From contig JAFKAC010000087.1 of assembly GCA_025766275.1 (NCBI GenBank), forward strand, positions 124,001-188,000: a DNA stretch of 64,000 nucleotides, given 5' to 3'. This DNA comes from Lactarius indigo. Lineage: Eukaryota; Basidiomycota; Agaricomycetes; Russulales; Russulaceae. Below are positions 44,128 through 55,476 of this stretch, piece after piece; within the stretch, counting starts at the first letter, position 1; each line of letters opens with the position of its first letter. The position numbers were made by a program, and so were the translations under genes. The notes under the pieces are model-generated. The model saw nothing but the letters and a program-made list of their open reading frames with translations, had not been told where the DNA came from and made no database searches.

Positions 44128-44366
44128 ATGCCGCCTCCCCACTGACTTCCTCATCAAGGTACGCACCCTCTAGCAGCCCAACATGAGAAAATCCTGACAA
44201 GTACGAGCTAGTTCTTGCCCATCGGAGACTCGGGTACGTTTTATCGTCCTAGTGTCCTACTCTCTGCAATCTTTGACCCGGTCAAAGGTATCGGAAAGTC
44301 CTGTTTGCTGCTCAGGTTCTGCGACGACGCATGGACACTTTCCTTCATTACAACAATCGGCATTGG
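44128..44366 (+). pseudogene. Rab8/Sec4-like GTPase, copy 1, truncated
   Basis: First codons MPPPH, then a 2-bp loss relative to copy 2 (YDFLIK). The next exon piece reads L-x-IGDSG, and the one after [16 protein letters not shown], the P-loop of a Rab GTPase. Sequence homologous to copy 2 stops after TTIGI (44366) and jumps to sequence equivalent to 50392 in copy 2, removing switch I/II, the G-motifs and the prenylated tail. It starts about 14 bp after the last oxidoreductase codons. Confidence 0.75.
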
Positions 44367-44635
44367 GATTCGGCTGGTGCACTTACACTTGCGACTTTTG
44401 GTCGTAAAATTCTGCAACAGTCTCTTTACCTTTCCGAACATAATCGACAGTACTGTAGGGCATGGCGATGGTATGGCGCCTGTAATATAACACGGCTCCA
44501 ACTTCTATGACTGTGGTACTTGCCACACCACATTTTCTATTGGGATGCCTTCGTTGCCAAGGTCACTTGGCCAGGCCCAATAAGACTGAGTAGCACATGC
44601 CCGCACACGTTCACAACGACCCGCGAGCACCGAAA

Positions 44636-44765
44636 ATCCTAATATGGCTGACCCACGGTACGGCTCAGTTTGGAGAAACAGCCGAACCTGAGCCCAAAAG
44701 TGGGGTTCAGGTTACGATAGTTTCAGGTTCAAACTAAAAGTTTCGTACTAAGTTCGAGCACTCAC
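44636..44765. repeat. GTTCAG/CTGAAC-rich repeat, copy 2
   Basis: GGTACGGCTCAGTTTGGAGAAACAGCCGAACCTGAGCCC ... GTTCAGGTTACGATAGTTTCAGGTTC. Nearly colinear with 50690-50815, so duplicated along with the unit; more distantly similar to 38795-38965. Confidence 0.6.
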
Positions 44766-45209
44766 CGGCCGCAGGCAGCTAAGGAGGCACCTAGATGCGT
44801 CGTAGTGTCATTTAAAAATGAGCTATTCGCGTCTGGTCTGTGTCGTTGACCTGTACTCCGAGGTATAAATCGATTGAAAAAAATACAGGGAGAGGTTGCA
44901 AGAGACCGGGGATATGAGGGCATGGAGTGCGATTGAACGCCAATACAAAGTTTCTCACTGTCCCCGCAGACGTGAAGATTATGGATTTTCTTGTTGTCTC
45001 TCTCTGACGCGTTCAACTGGCTTCAAGTTGATCAGTTGATCAGTCCAAGGCCTATCATAATTCTGTTGAAATATTTGTATGTATGACAAACGCCATACTA
45101 TAGATATATTCATCTACGGACATAAGTATTCCTAAATGCCAGTGGGACAGAGGAACAGTTACCATAAATTGTAATACACTGGGCCGTAGGATACGCAACG
45201 AACATTCTA

Positions 45210-46748
45210 TTATCTGCTGATGTAGGACTCGAGCCTCTGATCAAACTCCGTCTCTGTGTCAACGACAGTTACAGGGCGATCAGAGAGCCGGCGGGCGACA
45301 ATAAACTTCCCAACTGATGACGCTGGCTGGCCCGCCAAGTAAATCAAATCAAGAGATGGCAACACTCCGGCGACCAGCTCGCCCGGGATGTCATCCAGTG
45401 CAACGGCAACGTGCCCCGCGGACTTGCGATCTATACGCAGCGTCTGCGCGGTGGGGAATCGGTGGAAGAGGTGTAGCCATTCGACTTCCCATAATTGATT
45501 TTGCTCGAGCGCGGAATCTCTGATATTGAGATGGACCACATTAGAGAGTGAGGTGTGAAAATGGCTGAGCAATCGGGCTATGTCCAAAGCGTGCGAGTCT
45601 AACCCTTTGCATGAGACGTGAACCTTATGAGGGTGCCCATCCAATGGTGGATGATATAGATGTGGATATACGGTGAAGCTAACGGCGTAACTGGAAATGG
45701 AAACACGCGCTCGCCGGGATAGGGTCAGCTTGGGGCCGACTGACCGATCGATGAACTTGAAAAGTTGCGTAACCCGATAGTCAACAGGCCAGAGATAATC
45801 TATGGAGATCCAGTTTAGTTGAGGGCTGTCGATCCGGGAAATGAGGTCTTCCAAATACTCGCTAGCACCGTAGAAGCGAAAGTAGGTGAGAGCAGGAAGG
45901 ACAGTCCGTGTTACGGGGGGCGGGCGTATATCAGGGCGGGGAGTTGCCGATCGAAATCCAAAGGAAAGGAAATCCAGCCTGGGTAATGTGGCCAAAGACA
46001 CAACCATTGCCTCAGGTGGAATGTAACCAGTCGGGTGTATATCGTGAAGAACGAGACTGACGAGGTCACTGGTCGACAAAAGAAGCATTGGTAATGCCGG
46101 ATAAGGAATGCTGAATATGTGGATTTTCTGTAGGCATGGTGCAGATCCTCCCAAGAATTTGGTGGGAAGGACGGGTGGATTTTCATAAATTTCATACCTC
46201 GAGTGAATATCGAGATGCGTCAGAACTGGAAATGGCTTCTGCATCGCTGCATCAAACTTCTTCGATCGCAAGTTCCATTTTAAGTTGGGGGCAAGCTCGA
46301 TCTCACGCACACGATCGTGGTGCTTGAGTGCAGAAATGATGTTGTCTTCAGAATCCATGGAGCTCCAGCCATACTTGTAACGAATGATGATAGGAAAGGC
46401 TGGCCAGATAGTCAGACCCTTCCTGATGGGAGTTCCATATGTGCAGAAAAGTTTGACGTCAAGACGGTGTGTAGACGCGAAGACGAGTTGTCGCCAGGTT
46501 TGACATACGTGCACAAGTAAGTGCCATCTCCATACAGGATTGAGGTTGTAGTTGTGATGTTTTCGATAGAAATCAAATATTTCAAGTAAGACATCGTCTG
46601 GGAGCGTGGCAATAGTCGTTGGATGACTCCTGCCTGTGCCACATAAACTCAGTTCCCGCTGTGGTCGCCACGGGGGTGCTAAAGAACGCACCTTGAGTAC
46701 TTCCATTCTGCTTTTTCTCGTAATGATCTTGAGCAGTATTTCTGGCAT
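45210..46748 (-). CDS. F-box protein, tandem copy 2
   Basis: Intronless, 512 residues, clearly paralogous to copy 1 over its whole length. The F-box spans ~47-95 (TLPDDVLLEIFDFYRKHHNYN...WHLLVHVCQTWRQLVFAS). The LRR-like middle is more divergent (SSMDSEDNIISALKHHDR, YENPPVLPTKFLGGSAP). The C-terminus LPSLDLIYLAGQPASS...DQRLESYISR is conserved. The open frame despite divergence suggests maintained coding function. Its downstream neighbour in unit 2 is the second oxidoreductase/Rab block. Confidence 0.85.
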   Translation of the reverse strand: MPEILLKIITRKSRMEVLKVRSLAPPWRPQRELSLCGTGRSHPTTIATLPDDVLLEIFDFYRKHHNYNLNPVWRWHLLVHVCQTWRQLVFASTHRLDVKLFCTYGTPIRKGLTIWPAFPIIIRYKYGWSSMDSEDNIISALKHHDRVREIELAPNLKWNLRSKKFDAAMQKPFPVLTHLDIHSRYEIYENPPVLPTKFLGGSAPCLQKIHIFSIPYPALPMLLLSTSDLVSLVLHDIHPTGYIPPEAMVVSLATLPRLDFLSFGFRSATPRPDIRPPPVTRTVLPALTYFRFYGASEYLEDLISRIDSPQLNWISIDYLWPVDYRVTQLFKFIDRSVGPKLTLSRRARVSISSYAVSFTVYPHLYHPPLDGHPHKVHVSCKGLDSHALDIARLLSHFHTSLSNVVHLNIRDSALEQNQLWEVEWLHLFHRFPTAQTLRIDRKSAGHVAVALDDIPGELVAGVLPSLDLIYLAGQPASSVGKFIVARRLSDRPVTVVDTETEFDQRLESYISR

Positions 46749-47019
46749 GTGAAGTGGCGCCAGAAGACAAATTACCGGGTGGGGAGAGCGGGTGAACGCT
46801 AATTGACGACCGATAGTGAGTACACAGTCACCTGGTAGACACCAGACACACCTGGGAGAGCCGACAGATAAAAGCGGTTCAGAACAACTCGAAAGGGAAA
46901 CTGGGGAATTCCAATCACTGGTTGGATAAAAGCTCTAATTAGCGTAGTAATATGGCAAACGAAGTGCATTAGTAGACAAAACCTCTGAGTACCCATGGTG
47001 GAACTAGCGCTCTTCACAC

Positions 47020-47532
47020 TGGTGTAAAGGTCGGGCGATAGGGGGTGATCCGGCTAAGTGGGCCGGTCAGGTGATGAGATCCGAAAGGCCGATTCGATTG
47101 GCAACGAGAAAAGCGCGAAGTCGGATAATGATAGAGGACAAGCGAAGATGGGCAAAGGCGAGGCGAAGCTCGCTTTGGAGGGGAGTTCAGAGGCACACGA
47201 GAGGATCGATGGAAGAGAACTGGATAATATTTCTAGTACACAAGAGCGTGCTTTAATACAATGTAGATAAATTTTTAACAGAAACAAGAATAAAGTATAG
47301 TAAAGAGACATAAAGACGCACGAGCCATGTAGAATGTGAAACAGGAGTCGGATAAAAATAAAAGAGAGAGCGAGAATGATGAGAAAGGGGGTAAACGACC
47401 CCTATAAGTCTGAAAGCGTTTGAGACGAAATGTTGACGGAAATAATGGAACTTGAGCCACCGCGCATTATCGCGGCGGTAATGCTTTGATGTGGACTCGA
47501 GTCGGCCAGGTCGAGCGTGCCGAAATGCAACA
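47020..47532 (-). repeat. Solo LTR of the Copia family seen at 61570
   Basis: 513 bp, TGTTGCATTTCGG...CCTTTACACCA on the minus strand, homologous to the Copia LTR at 61570-62079. Flanks CACAC (47015-47019) and CATAC (47533-47537) are a 4/5 match to a target duplication. The empty site is preserved in unit 1 near 42360 (TTTCATGCTCTGCTTAT), so the insertion came after the unit duplication. Confidence 0.88.
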
Positions 47533-48337
47533 CATACTCTGCTTATACTAGCACCAGCCCTATAAGTCGTAATAAATCTGTTTAGCAGTTGCGGAACGTA
47601 GTGTAATGAGAGTCGGCGTGTTCGTCCCAGCGGTAATCGATGATGTTGGTGTCACTGATCACTGTGGGAAATAATCAGGCCGGCGAGCGCGCAGGGCGGC
47701 ACGTGCTCACTCCTTTCCTCCGTGCCGCCACCTCAGCTGCCTACCCATTTTCCCAACCGGTTCAAAGAACCATGAATATTTTATTTCGCCTGCCCACCTC
47801 ACCCTAGAATACAAATCACCAATGGATCGATGAAGAACGTGTTTTTTTTTGAGACCCTCGCTCGCCGGTGCGCTCAAGGAGGTTTCCCACACACCCGGTC
47901 GCGACCTGGGATAGCCTACCATCAATGGGAGCGATACAGCAAAACTTGGTAAGGTGACTAGACAATGGCTGATTGTAAACATAGAGGGGAGAATCAGGCC
48001 AATTAGTCTAGAATATGGAAAAAGAAGACCTTGGACAAACCTTCGAATGCGCATCAACGGAGCTAACAAAGACAGTCGGTTCAATTACGCGCTGGCAGTT
48101 GGGATGGTAGGGCGCGATTGGATGGAACTCCCACACCATGTCTCATTGATGAGTACTCGATGAATTGATGACCCGGAATGGCCTTTGCACGTCAGCTCTG
48201 CTTGGAATACATTTGTCTCGTCAGAAGGTCAATTACGCGATATCGTCACACGAATGCGCGAGCGATGGTCCATATGAGCTGTGGTGACTTCCCATTAGTC
48301 CCAAAGACCTACTTAAACACCTCGCATACAGACTAAC

Positions 48338-49294
48338 ATGACAGATTCGAGCGAGCCTCGCTTTGTCGATACCACCCTCAGATATTTCACTCCACCCGCA
48401 GACGGCTCGAAGGCGTGGACTAACACCAACGTCGATCCCTCCACCGGCAAGCGCGCTTCAAACTGGGAATATACGACCCATCCCGTCAAAGTCGAGAACC
48501 TCCGCGGACGCGCCAAGGTCACCCTCGACAAGAACGGGTTCCAGTTCTTCCACCACCCGCCAGGCACACGTTGTTCGCAAACGACGAAGAGATTCTGCGC
48601 GACTACTACCCCGAGAGTATAGAGTTACTCAAGCAGCTCACGGCGCCAGCCGCGTCGTCCTCTTCGACCACAGTGAGTTCGTCCGCCCCATAAATGCGCA
48701 GACGTTGGCCAACGGTCTGCATCTCTCATCTTCACAGCCATCCGCCACAGGCGCCCTGGTGTCGCCGACACGCCTCAGACTCGACAGCTCTTTCCGGGGG
48801 TGCACGTCGACCAGACGACCGCGTCGGCCATCGCGCGGGTGCAACGCCACATTCCGTCGGAGGACGTGGAGGGATTATTGCAGCGGCGCTTCCAGATCAT
48901 CAATCTGTGGAGGCCAATCCACCATGCCGCGCATGACTGGCCGCTCGCACTGCGCGACTTCAACACCGCCGACCGCAGCCACGATCTCGTCCCGCATACG
49001 CTCAAATACCCAGACCGCGATAGTGAGACGTGCAGCGTACGGTGCAATGAGAACTACAGGTGGAAATACGTACGCGGGATGATGCCAGAGGAGGGCGTGC
49101 TGATCAAGTGGTACGTCGTCCATTGCTGACTGCCACGGCATCTTGTGCTGATTTCACCGACGCGGTTTGGTAGCTTTGACTCGATCCAAGATGGGAGCGT
49201 GGCCGTGCTCACGCGTTCGAGGACACCACGACACCGTCTGGTGCGGAGAAACGCGAATCTATCGAGCCCCGCGCTTTGTCTTCTTTTGTGTGCC
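48338..49294 (+). pseudogene. CmcJ / 7-alpha-cephem-methoxylase P8-like oxidoreductase, copy 2, broken
   Basis: Paralogue of 43185-44127, start ATG 48338. Exon 1 keeps its end (VVLFDH) and a GTGAGT donor at ~48672, with the acceptor TTCACAG near 48737. Lesions: one C lost at 48555-48560 (frameshift after GFQFFHH), and about 10 bp lost near 49210-49217 that removes the PHTA segment with the distal histidine. The HVDQ motif (~48805) and the arginine codon CGG that is TAG in copy 1 are intact. Because the lesions differ from those in copy 1, the parent was likely functional when duplicated. Confidence 0.65.
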
Positions 49295-50177
<883 letters not shown>

Positions 50178-51268
50178 ATATAGACCCTACTACCACCGTG
50201 AGCCTACCTTGTCCTCTAGTTATTTATTTGTGGCTGTCTCTTGTTCGTGTGCTGTCTATGTCGTGTCATATCTCCTTAACCCCAGTTGCTCCCTCTTTAC
50301 ATAGGCCTTTGAGGCGCCAATGTGTAATTCGTACATGCAATCGACCAGCCAGACTAGGGGACCGTGATCACGACGAACGAATGGAGATTGTCATTCGGCT
50401 GGTGCACTCGCACTTGCTACTTTTGGTTGTAAATTTCTGCGACGATTTCTTCACCCTCTCGAACAGATCGACACTACTGTTGGGCACCGCGGCGGTATGG
50501 CGCCTGTAATTTAACACGGCTCCGACTTCCATGACTGCGGTACTTGCCACATCACATTTTCTATTGGGGCGGCGTAGATGCCTTCGTTGCCAAGGCCACT
50601 TGGCCTGGCCTAATAAGACTGATTAAGTTGTAGCACATGCCCGCACACGTTCACCTCAACGACCCACGGGCACCAAAATCCTAATATTGCTGGACCACGG
50701 TACGGTTCGGTTTGGAGAAACAGCCGAACATGAACTCAAAAGGGGGTTCAGTTCGGTTACGGTAATTTCAGGTTCGAACGAAAAGTTCCGTACTCAGTTC
50801 GAACACTCCGGCCGCAGGCAGCTAAGGAGGCACCTAGATGCGTCGTAGTAGTGTCATTTAAAAATGTGCTAGTCGTGTCTGGTCTGGGTCGTTGACCTGT
50901 ACTACGGAGTATAAATCGATCGAAAAAAATATATAGAGAGGTTGCAAGAGACTGGGAATATGAGGGCATGGAGTGTGATTGAACGCCAATGCAAATGAAG
51001 GGTTTCTCACTGTCCCTGCAGTTGTGAAGATTATGTATTTTCTTGTTGTCTCCCTCTGACGCGTTCAATGGTTTCGAGTTGATCAGTTGATCAGTCCAAG
51101 GCCTATCATAATTCTGTTGACATATTTATAAGAAGCTACTGTGGCAAATGCCATAGTATAGATATATTCGTCTATGAACATAGGTATCTCCTAAATGCCA
51201 GTGGGACAGAGGAACAGTTACCATAAATTGTAAAACACGAGGCCATAGAATACGCAGGGAACATCCTA
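50178..51268. other. Spacer of duplication unit 2, with GTTCAG-rich repeat
   Basis: No gene. Colinear with 44380-45209 of unit 1. Contains the repeat copy at 50690-50815 and the F-box 3' flank. Confidence 0.5.
50690..50815. repeat. GTTCAG/CTGAAC-rich repeat, copy 3
   Basis: GGACCACGGTACGGTTCGGTTTGGAGAAACAGCCGAACATGAAC ... TCAGTTCGAACACTCC. Same position in unit 2 as 44636-44765 in unit 1. Confidence 0.6.
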
Positions 51269-52822
51269 CTATCTGCCGACGTAGGACTCGAGCCTCTGAT
51301 CAAACTCTGTCTTTGTGTCAACGACGATTACAGGGCGACCAGAAAGCCGGCGGGCGACGATAAAGTTCCCAATTGATGATGCTGGCTGGCCTACCAAGCA
51401 AATCAAATCAAGAGATGGCAACACGTTGGCGACCTGCTCGCCCGGGATGTCGTCCAGTGCAACAGCAACAGGCCCCGCGGGCTGGCGATCTAAACACAAC
51501 GCCTGCACGGTGGAGAATCGGTGGAAGAGGTGCAGTAATTCAACATTAATTAATTGACTTGGCCCGAGCATGGTCCAGATATCGAGATGGACCACATTAG
51601 AGAGTGAAGTGTGAAAATGGTCGAGCAACCGGGCTATGCCCAAAGCGTGCGAGTCTGACCCACCGCATGAGATGTGAACCTCATGAGGGCTCCAATCCAA
51701 GGATGGTTGACATAGGTGCAGATACATGGAGAATCTACTGCTGCTACTGGAAAAGCCAACACGCGCGCGTCGAAACGGGGTTAGCTTGGGCCCGGCTGAC
51801 CGATCGATGAACTTAGAAAGTTGAGTAACCTGGTAGTCAACAAGCCAGAGATATTCTATGGAGATCCGGTTTAGTTTAGGGCCGTCGATACGGGAAACGA
51901 GGTCCTCCATATACTCGCTAGCACCGTGTAAGTGAATGTAGGTGAGTGAAGGAAGGACAGTTCGTGTTACAGGGGGTGGGTGTATCTCAAGGAGAGTAAG
52001 CTCTGGTCGAAATCCAAAGGAAAGGGAATCCAGCCTGGGCAATGTGGCCAAAGACGCGACCAACACATCGGGTAGAATGTAACCAGTCAGCGGTATATTG
52101 TGAAGATCGAGCTTGACGAGGTCACTGGTCGACAAAAGAAGTATTGGTAATGCCGGAAAGGGGACGCCATGTAAATAGATGGCTTGTAGAGATGGTGCAG
52201 ATCCTCCCAAAAATTCAGGGGGAAGGGCAGGTGCATCATATACCGAGTGAATATAGAGACGCTTCAGTACCGGAAATGGCTCTTGCACTGCTGCGTCAAA
52301 TATCTCCGGTTTCAAGCTCCATTTTAAGCCGGGGTCAAGCTCGATATCACATACACGATCGTGGTGCTTGAGTGCAAAAGTGATGTTTTCTACATCGTCA
52401 GGCCTAACGGAACTCCAGGAAGGCTTGTACCAAATAACGATAGGAAAGGCAGGCCAGATAGCCAGAATATTCCTGATGGGAGTTCCATATGTGCAGAGAA
52501 TTTTGACGTCAAGACGGTGTGGCGACGCGAAGATGAGTTGTCGCCAGGTTTGACATACGTGTGCAAGTAAGTGCCATTTCCATACAGGGCCGCGGGTGTA
52601 GTGATCTTTTCGATATAAATCGAATATTTCGAGTAAGACATTGTCTGGGAGCATGGAAATTGTCGTTGGATGTCCCTCGACTGTGTCACACAAACTCAGT
52701 TCTCGCCGCAGTCGTGACGGGGGTGCTAAAGGACGCACCTTGAGTACTTCCGCTCTGTTGTTCTTCGCAATGACCTTGAGCAGTATTTCTGGCAAGCGAA
52801 GTGGCACCAGAAGAAGAATCAT
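51269..52822 (-). CDS. F-box protein, tandem copy 3
   Basis: Intronless, 517 residues, F-box at ~52-100 (MLPDNVLLEIFDLYRKDH...WHLLAHVCQTWRQLIFAS), LRR-like middle with the GASEYMEDLVSRIDGPKLNRISIEYLWLVD block, conserved end (VLPSLDLICLVGQPASS...DQRLESYVGR). A slightly longer N-terminus (MILLLVPLRLPEI) corresponds to sequence that is open in copy 4 too. No lesions. Closest in organisation to copies 1 and 4. Confidence 0.85.
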   Translation of the reverse strand: MILLLVPLRLPEILLKVIAKNNRAEVLKVRPLAPPSRLRRELSLCDTVEGHPTTISMLPDNVLLEIFDLYRKDHYTRGPVWKWHLLAHVCQTWRQLIFASPHRLDVKILCTYGTPIRNILAIWPAFPIVIWYKPSWSSVRPDDVENITFALKHHDRVCDIELDPGLKWSLKPEIFDAAVQEPFPVLKRLYIHSVYDAPALPPEFLGGSAPSLQAIYLHGVPFPALPILLLSTSDLVKLDLHNIPLTGYILPDVLVASLATLPRLDSLSFGFRPELTLLEIHPPPVTRTVLPSLTYIHLHGASEYMEDLVSRIDGPKLNRISIEYLWLVDYQVTQLSKFIDRSAGPKLTPFRRARVGFSSSSSRFSMYLHLCQPSLDWSPHEVHISCGGSDSHALGIARLLDHFHTSLSNVVHLDIWTMLGPSQLINVELLHLFHRFSTVQALCLDRQPAGPVAVALDDIPGEQVANVLPSLDLICLVGQPASSIGNFIVARRLSGRPVIVVDTKTEFDQRLESYVGR

Positions 52823-54616
52823 CGTGTGGGGAGAGCGAGCGAAGGCTAATTGAGGACCAACAGTGAGTACTCAGTCACTTGGTAGACACCGGACACACCT
52901 GGGCGAGCCGACCGACAAAAGTAGTTCAGTACCCATTAATGAGGGTAACGAACTGAGATCCGAGGCTTAAACTAGTACCAGCCCAATGGGTCGTAGTAAA
53001 CTGTTTAGCTATTGCGGGGTGTAGTGCAGCGGGAGTAGGGTAATCGATGATATAACACTGTCGACACCACTAATGACCGTGAGAAATAATCAGACCTGTC
53101 ACATTGGTGCGTTACTAATGGGCGCTTGTCAGTTGACACAGACCAGGACACTCAACAAGCCTCGCTTTGCCTCTCCTCTCCTCATCTCGTAGCTCTGATG
53201 AAAATCTGACACCTATTCTAGGGATTCCTATGATGTACATCATATATTGCACTAGTCGCAATCGGGCAGCTTCTACGTGGAACTGGCCAGGTTGAAAGGC
53301 GGGTAACAACAGATGCTCCCACTGGCACAGATGATGCTTGGTGTCTGAAGAGAAATCCTTCCGACTTCTCATGGGATAGGAGTGGCGTGGATGGTGTTGG
53401 TGGACGCATGTACACGTACGCCGAACGCTGTTCTGAGTCTCCCTCCCTCTCGCTCCGTTCCGTCCCCCCTTCCCGAGGAAATCTTCGCTGTTTAGCGTCT
53501 TGCATGCCCGTCCTTTTCGTCAAGACATGGGTCCGGCATGCGGAGTATTTGAGCTGGTGAATGGAATCTATGTGGTACGCGGTCGTCGTTTGCCTCCGTA
53601 GTTCCTTCCGTCTCGCACAGGTGTCATTCACCTACCACGTGTGCGACGTGTTTGAGAGGCATGGATGTCCCGCAGGGGATCGATCCCCCTCCGGCCCTCA
53701 TCACTTTTGTTGCCCTCCGGGGATGACGTGGATGTCAAGCCTCGAGTGAGTAGGTTCTTGAGTTGCCCATGACGTCCTTTTACACCCCCTTCTCCCCTAG
53801 CATCTGCCTGCGCACACAATAGGAGCGCAGTTCGTGTGCAGAATGTTAAAAGTGTAAGTTCGTAGACGGTGTCAAATACTATCCAATATTCTTCGATAGG
53901 TTACTCAAGCATGAACGATGGGCACGGCCCAATCGAGTGTGCTCTCCACTCAAATCGGCTCTTGGACGACGGATACGTGGGGATGGAGTATCACGGGTCT
54001 CTGATGAACCACATGCCGCTTTTCGGAGCTACAAGGCCCTAGGAGTGGGCTCCGAGCTGGATCCGCAATCTCTGCACTTCGCCATTTCCTTTCCCTTGCT
54101 CTATTCGCCAACCCCCACATCACTGACCTCGACGGCGACCTCATCGCACAAGTCTCCCACCTCTGATGATCCCTGCTCCTACTCTACTTCATCTTTCACT
54201 TAGAATAACCTCCGCCGACACCTCCTTTGATTCAAACAGCATTCTTGACAACTGCCCCGCTTGGCTCAGCGACTGACCTCTTCGAAGCCGAGGAGCGTCT
54301 CTCACACTCGCATATATGGCAGGTGCTATGGGATCGCTGGCTTAAATGCCAGCGGTGTCGGAAAGTCGACGCTTCTTACAAGCCACTTGCAGGTGATTCA
54401 GTTGTCGGTTTGTGATTGTCGTGTATGCATTGTAAGTATCGTGGGGACACTTGCACGTACGTGTCGTGACAGATGTAGTCTATAGCAAGGCAATATAAAT
54501 ATATACTGTATTTTTCTGTGTGTAAGATTGTCTCCTAACTGCGACAGAGGGACAATTACCATTAGATTGGCTGTAAAGTATGCGACTGATATGGGATATT
54601 CTCTTTTTCATTGATT
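52823..54616. other. Spacer of duplication unit 3
   Basis: No convincing gene. The first ~400 bp resemble the equivalent part of unit 4 (57060-57440). A GVGKSTLL P-loop-like string can be read near 54345-54375 (plus strand), but flanking frames are broken, so it may be a gene relic. Confidence 0.4.
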
Positions 54617-55110
54617 TCAGGACTCGAGTCTCTCATCAAATTCCATTTCTGTCGCCGATGGTTACAGGGGGAGCAGAGAGCCGCCACGCAGCGACGAACT
54701 TCGTAGATGATTCTGACTGGCACGCTAAGAAAATCAAGTCAAGAAATGGCCATACAGCGTCTTTACGGTGGAGAAATGGTGGAGTATGTGCAGCCATTCA
54801 GAATTGCTCGTATGCTCAATTTCATAAACGTCGGGCTCGGACGAGAGTTCGAGATGGACTACATTGGAGACTGTAGCAGAAAATTCACTGAGCACCTGGG
54901 CTATGTGACGGCGTGCGAAAAACCCCACCCATATGCTTTGCATGAGACGTAGATCCAAGGGGGATGCGCCGATTCGGGAATAAGCACTAAGCGGTCTGCC
55001 TGAGACGGTGCATGGCAATGTCGGCCTGGCTCCCAACCAAGTTAACACTCGCATGCCCACTTGGGGCCAACTGAGCGATCTGACTTGAAGAGTCGCACAA
55101 CTTGAACGTC
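54617..55110 (-). pseudogene. F-box gene fragment (3' part only)
   Basis: The minus strand shows degraded equivalents of the F-box C-terminal half: the GGACTCGAGTCTCTCATCAAATTCCATTTCTG 3' end, the SEWLHILHHFSTVKTL segment (54734-55060 is still open) and SNVVHL. The F-box domain itself is missing. The 3' flank that follows other copies lies at ~55120-55470, so this is the remnant of an additional unit. Confidence 0.7.
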
Positions 55111-55476
55111 AACAAGCGGTTAGTAGCCTAGATGTGTCGTATGATGTCATGTGAGAATGCGCTAGTCGTGTCCGGCCTGGGAAATTGGCCCGTACTCCCG
55201 AGTATAAATCGATCAAAAAAAAAATACAAGAGAGGTTGCAAGAGCCCCGGGATATGAGAGAACGGAGTGCGATTGAATGCGGACGAAAATCTCTCACTGT
55301 CTCCGCAGACGTGAAGATTATGTATCTGTATGATACCATTGTGACAAACGCCATACTGTGGATGTATTCGCCTACGAACACAAATATCCTAAATGCCAGT
55401 GGGACGGAGCAGTTACTGTAACTGTAAATTGCAAAACACTAGGCCATAGGATACACAGCTGGCACGGAACATTCTA

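Noticed and set aside
54345..54375. GVGKSTLL P-loop-like string
   Set aside because: Flanking frames are interrupted and no further GTPase or ATPase motifs follow; noted only as a possible relic.
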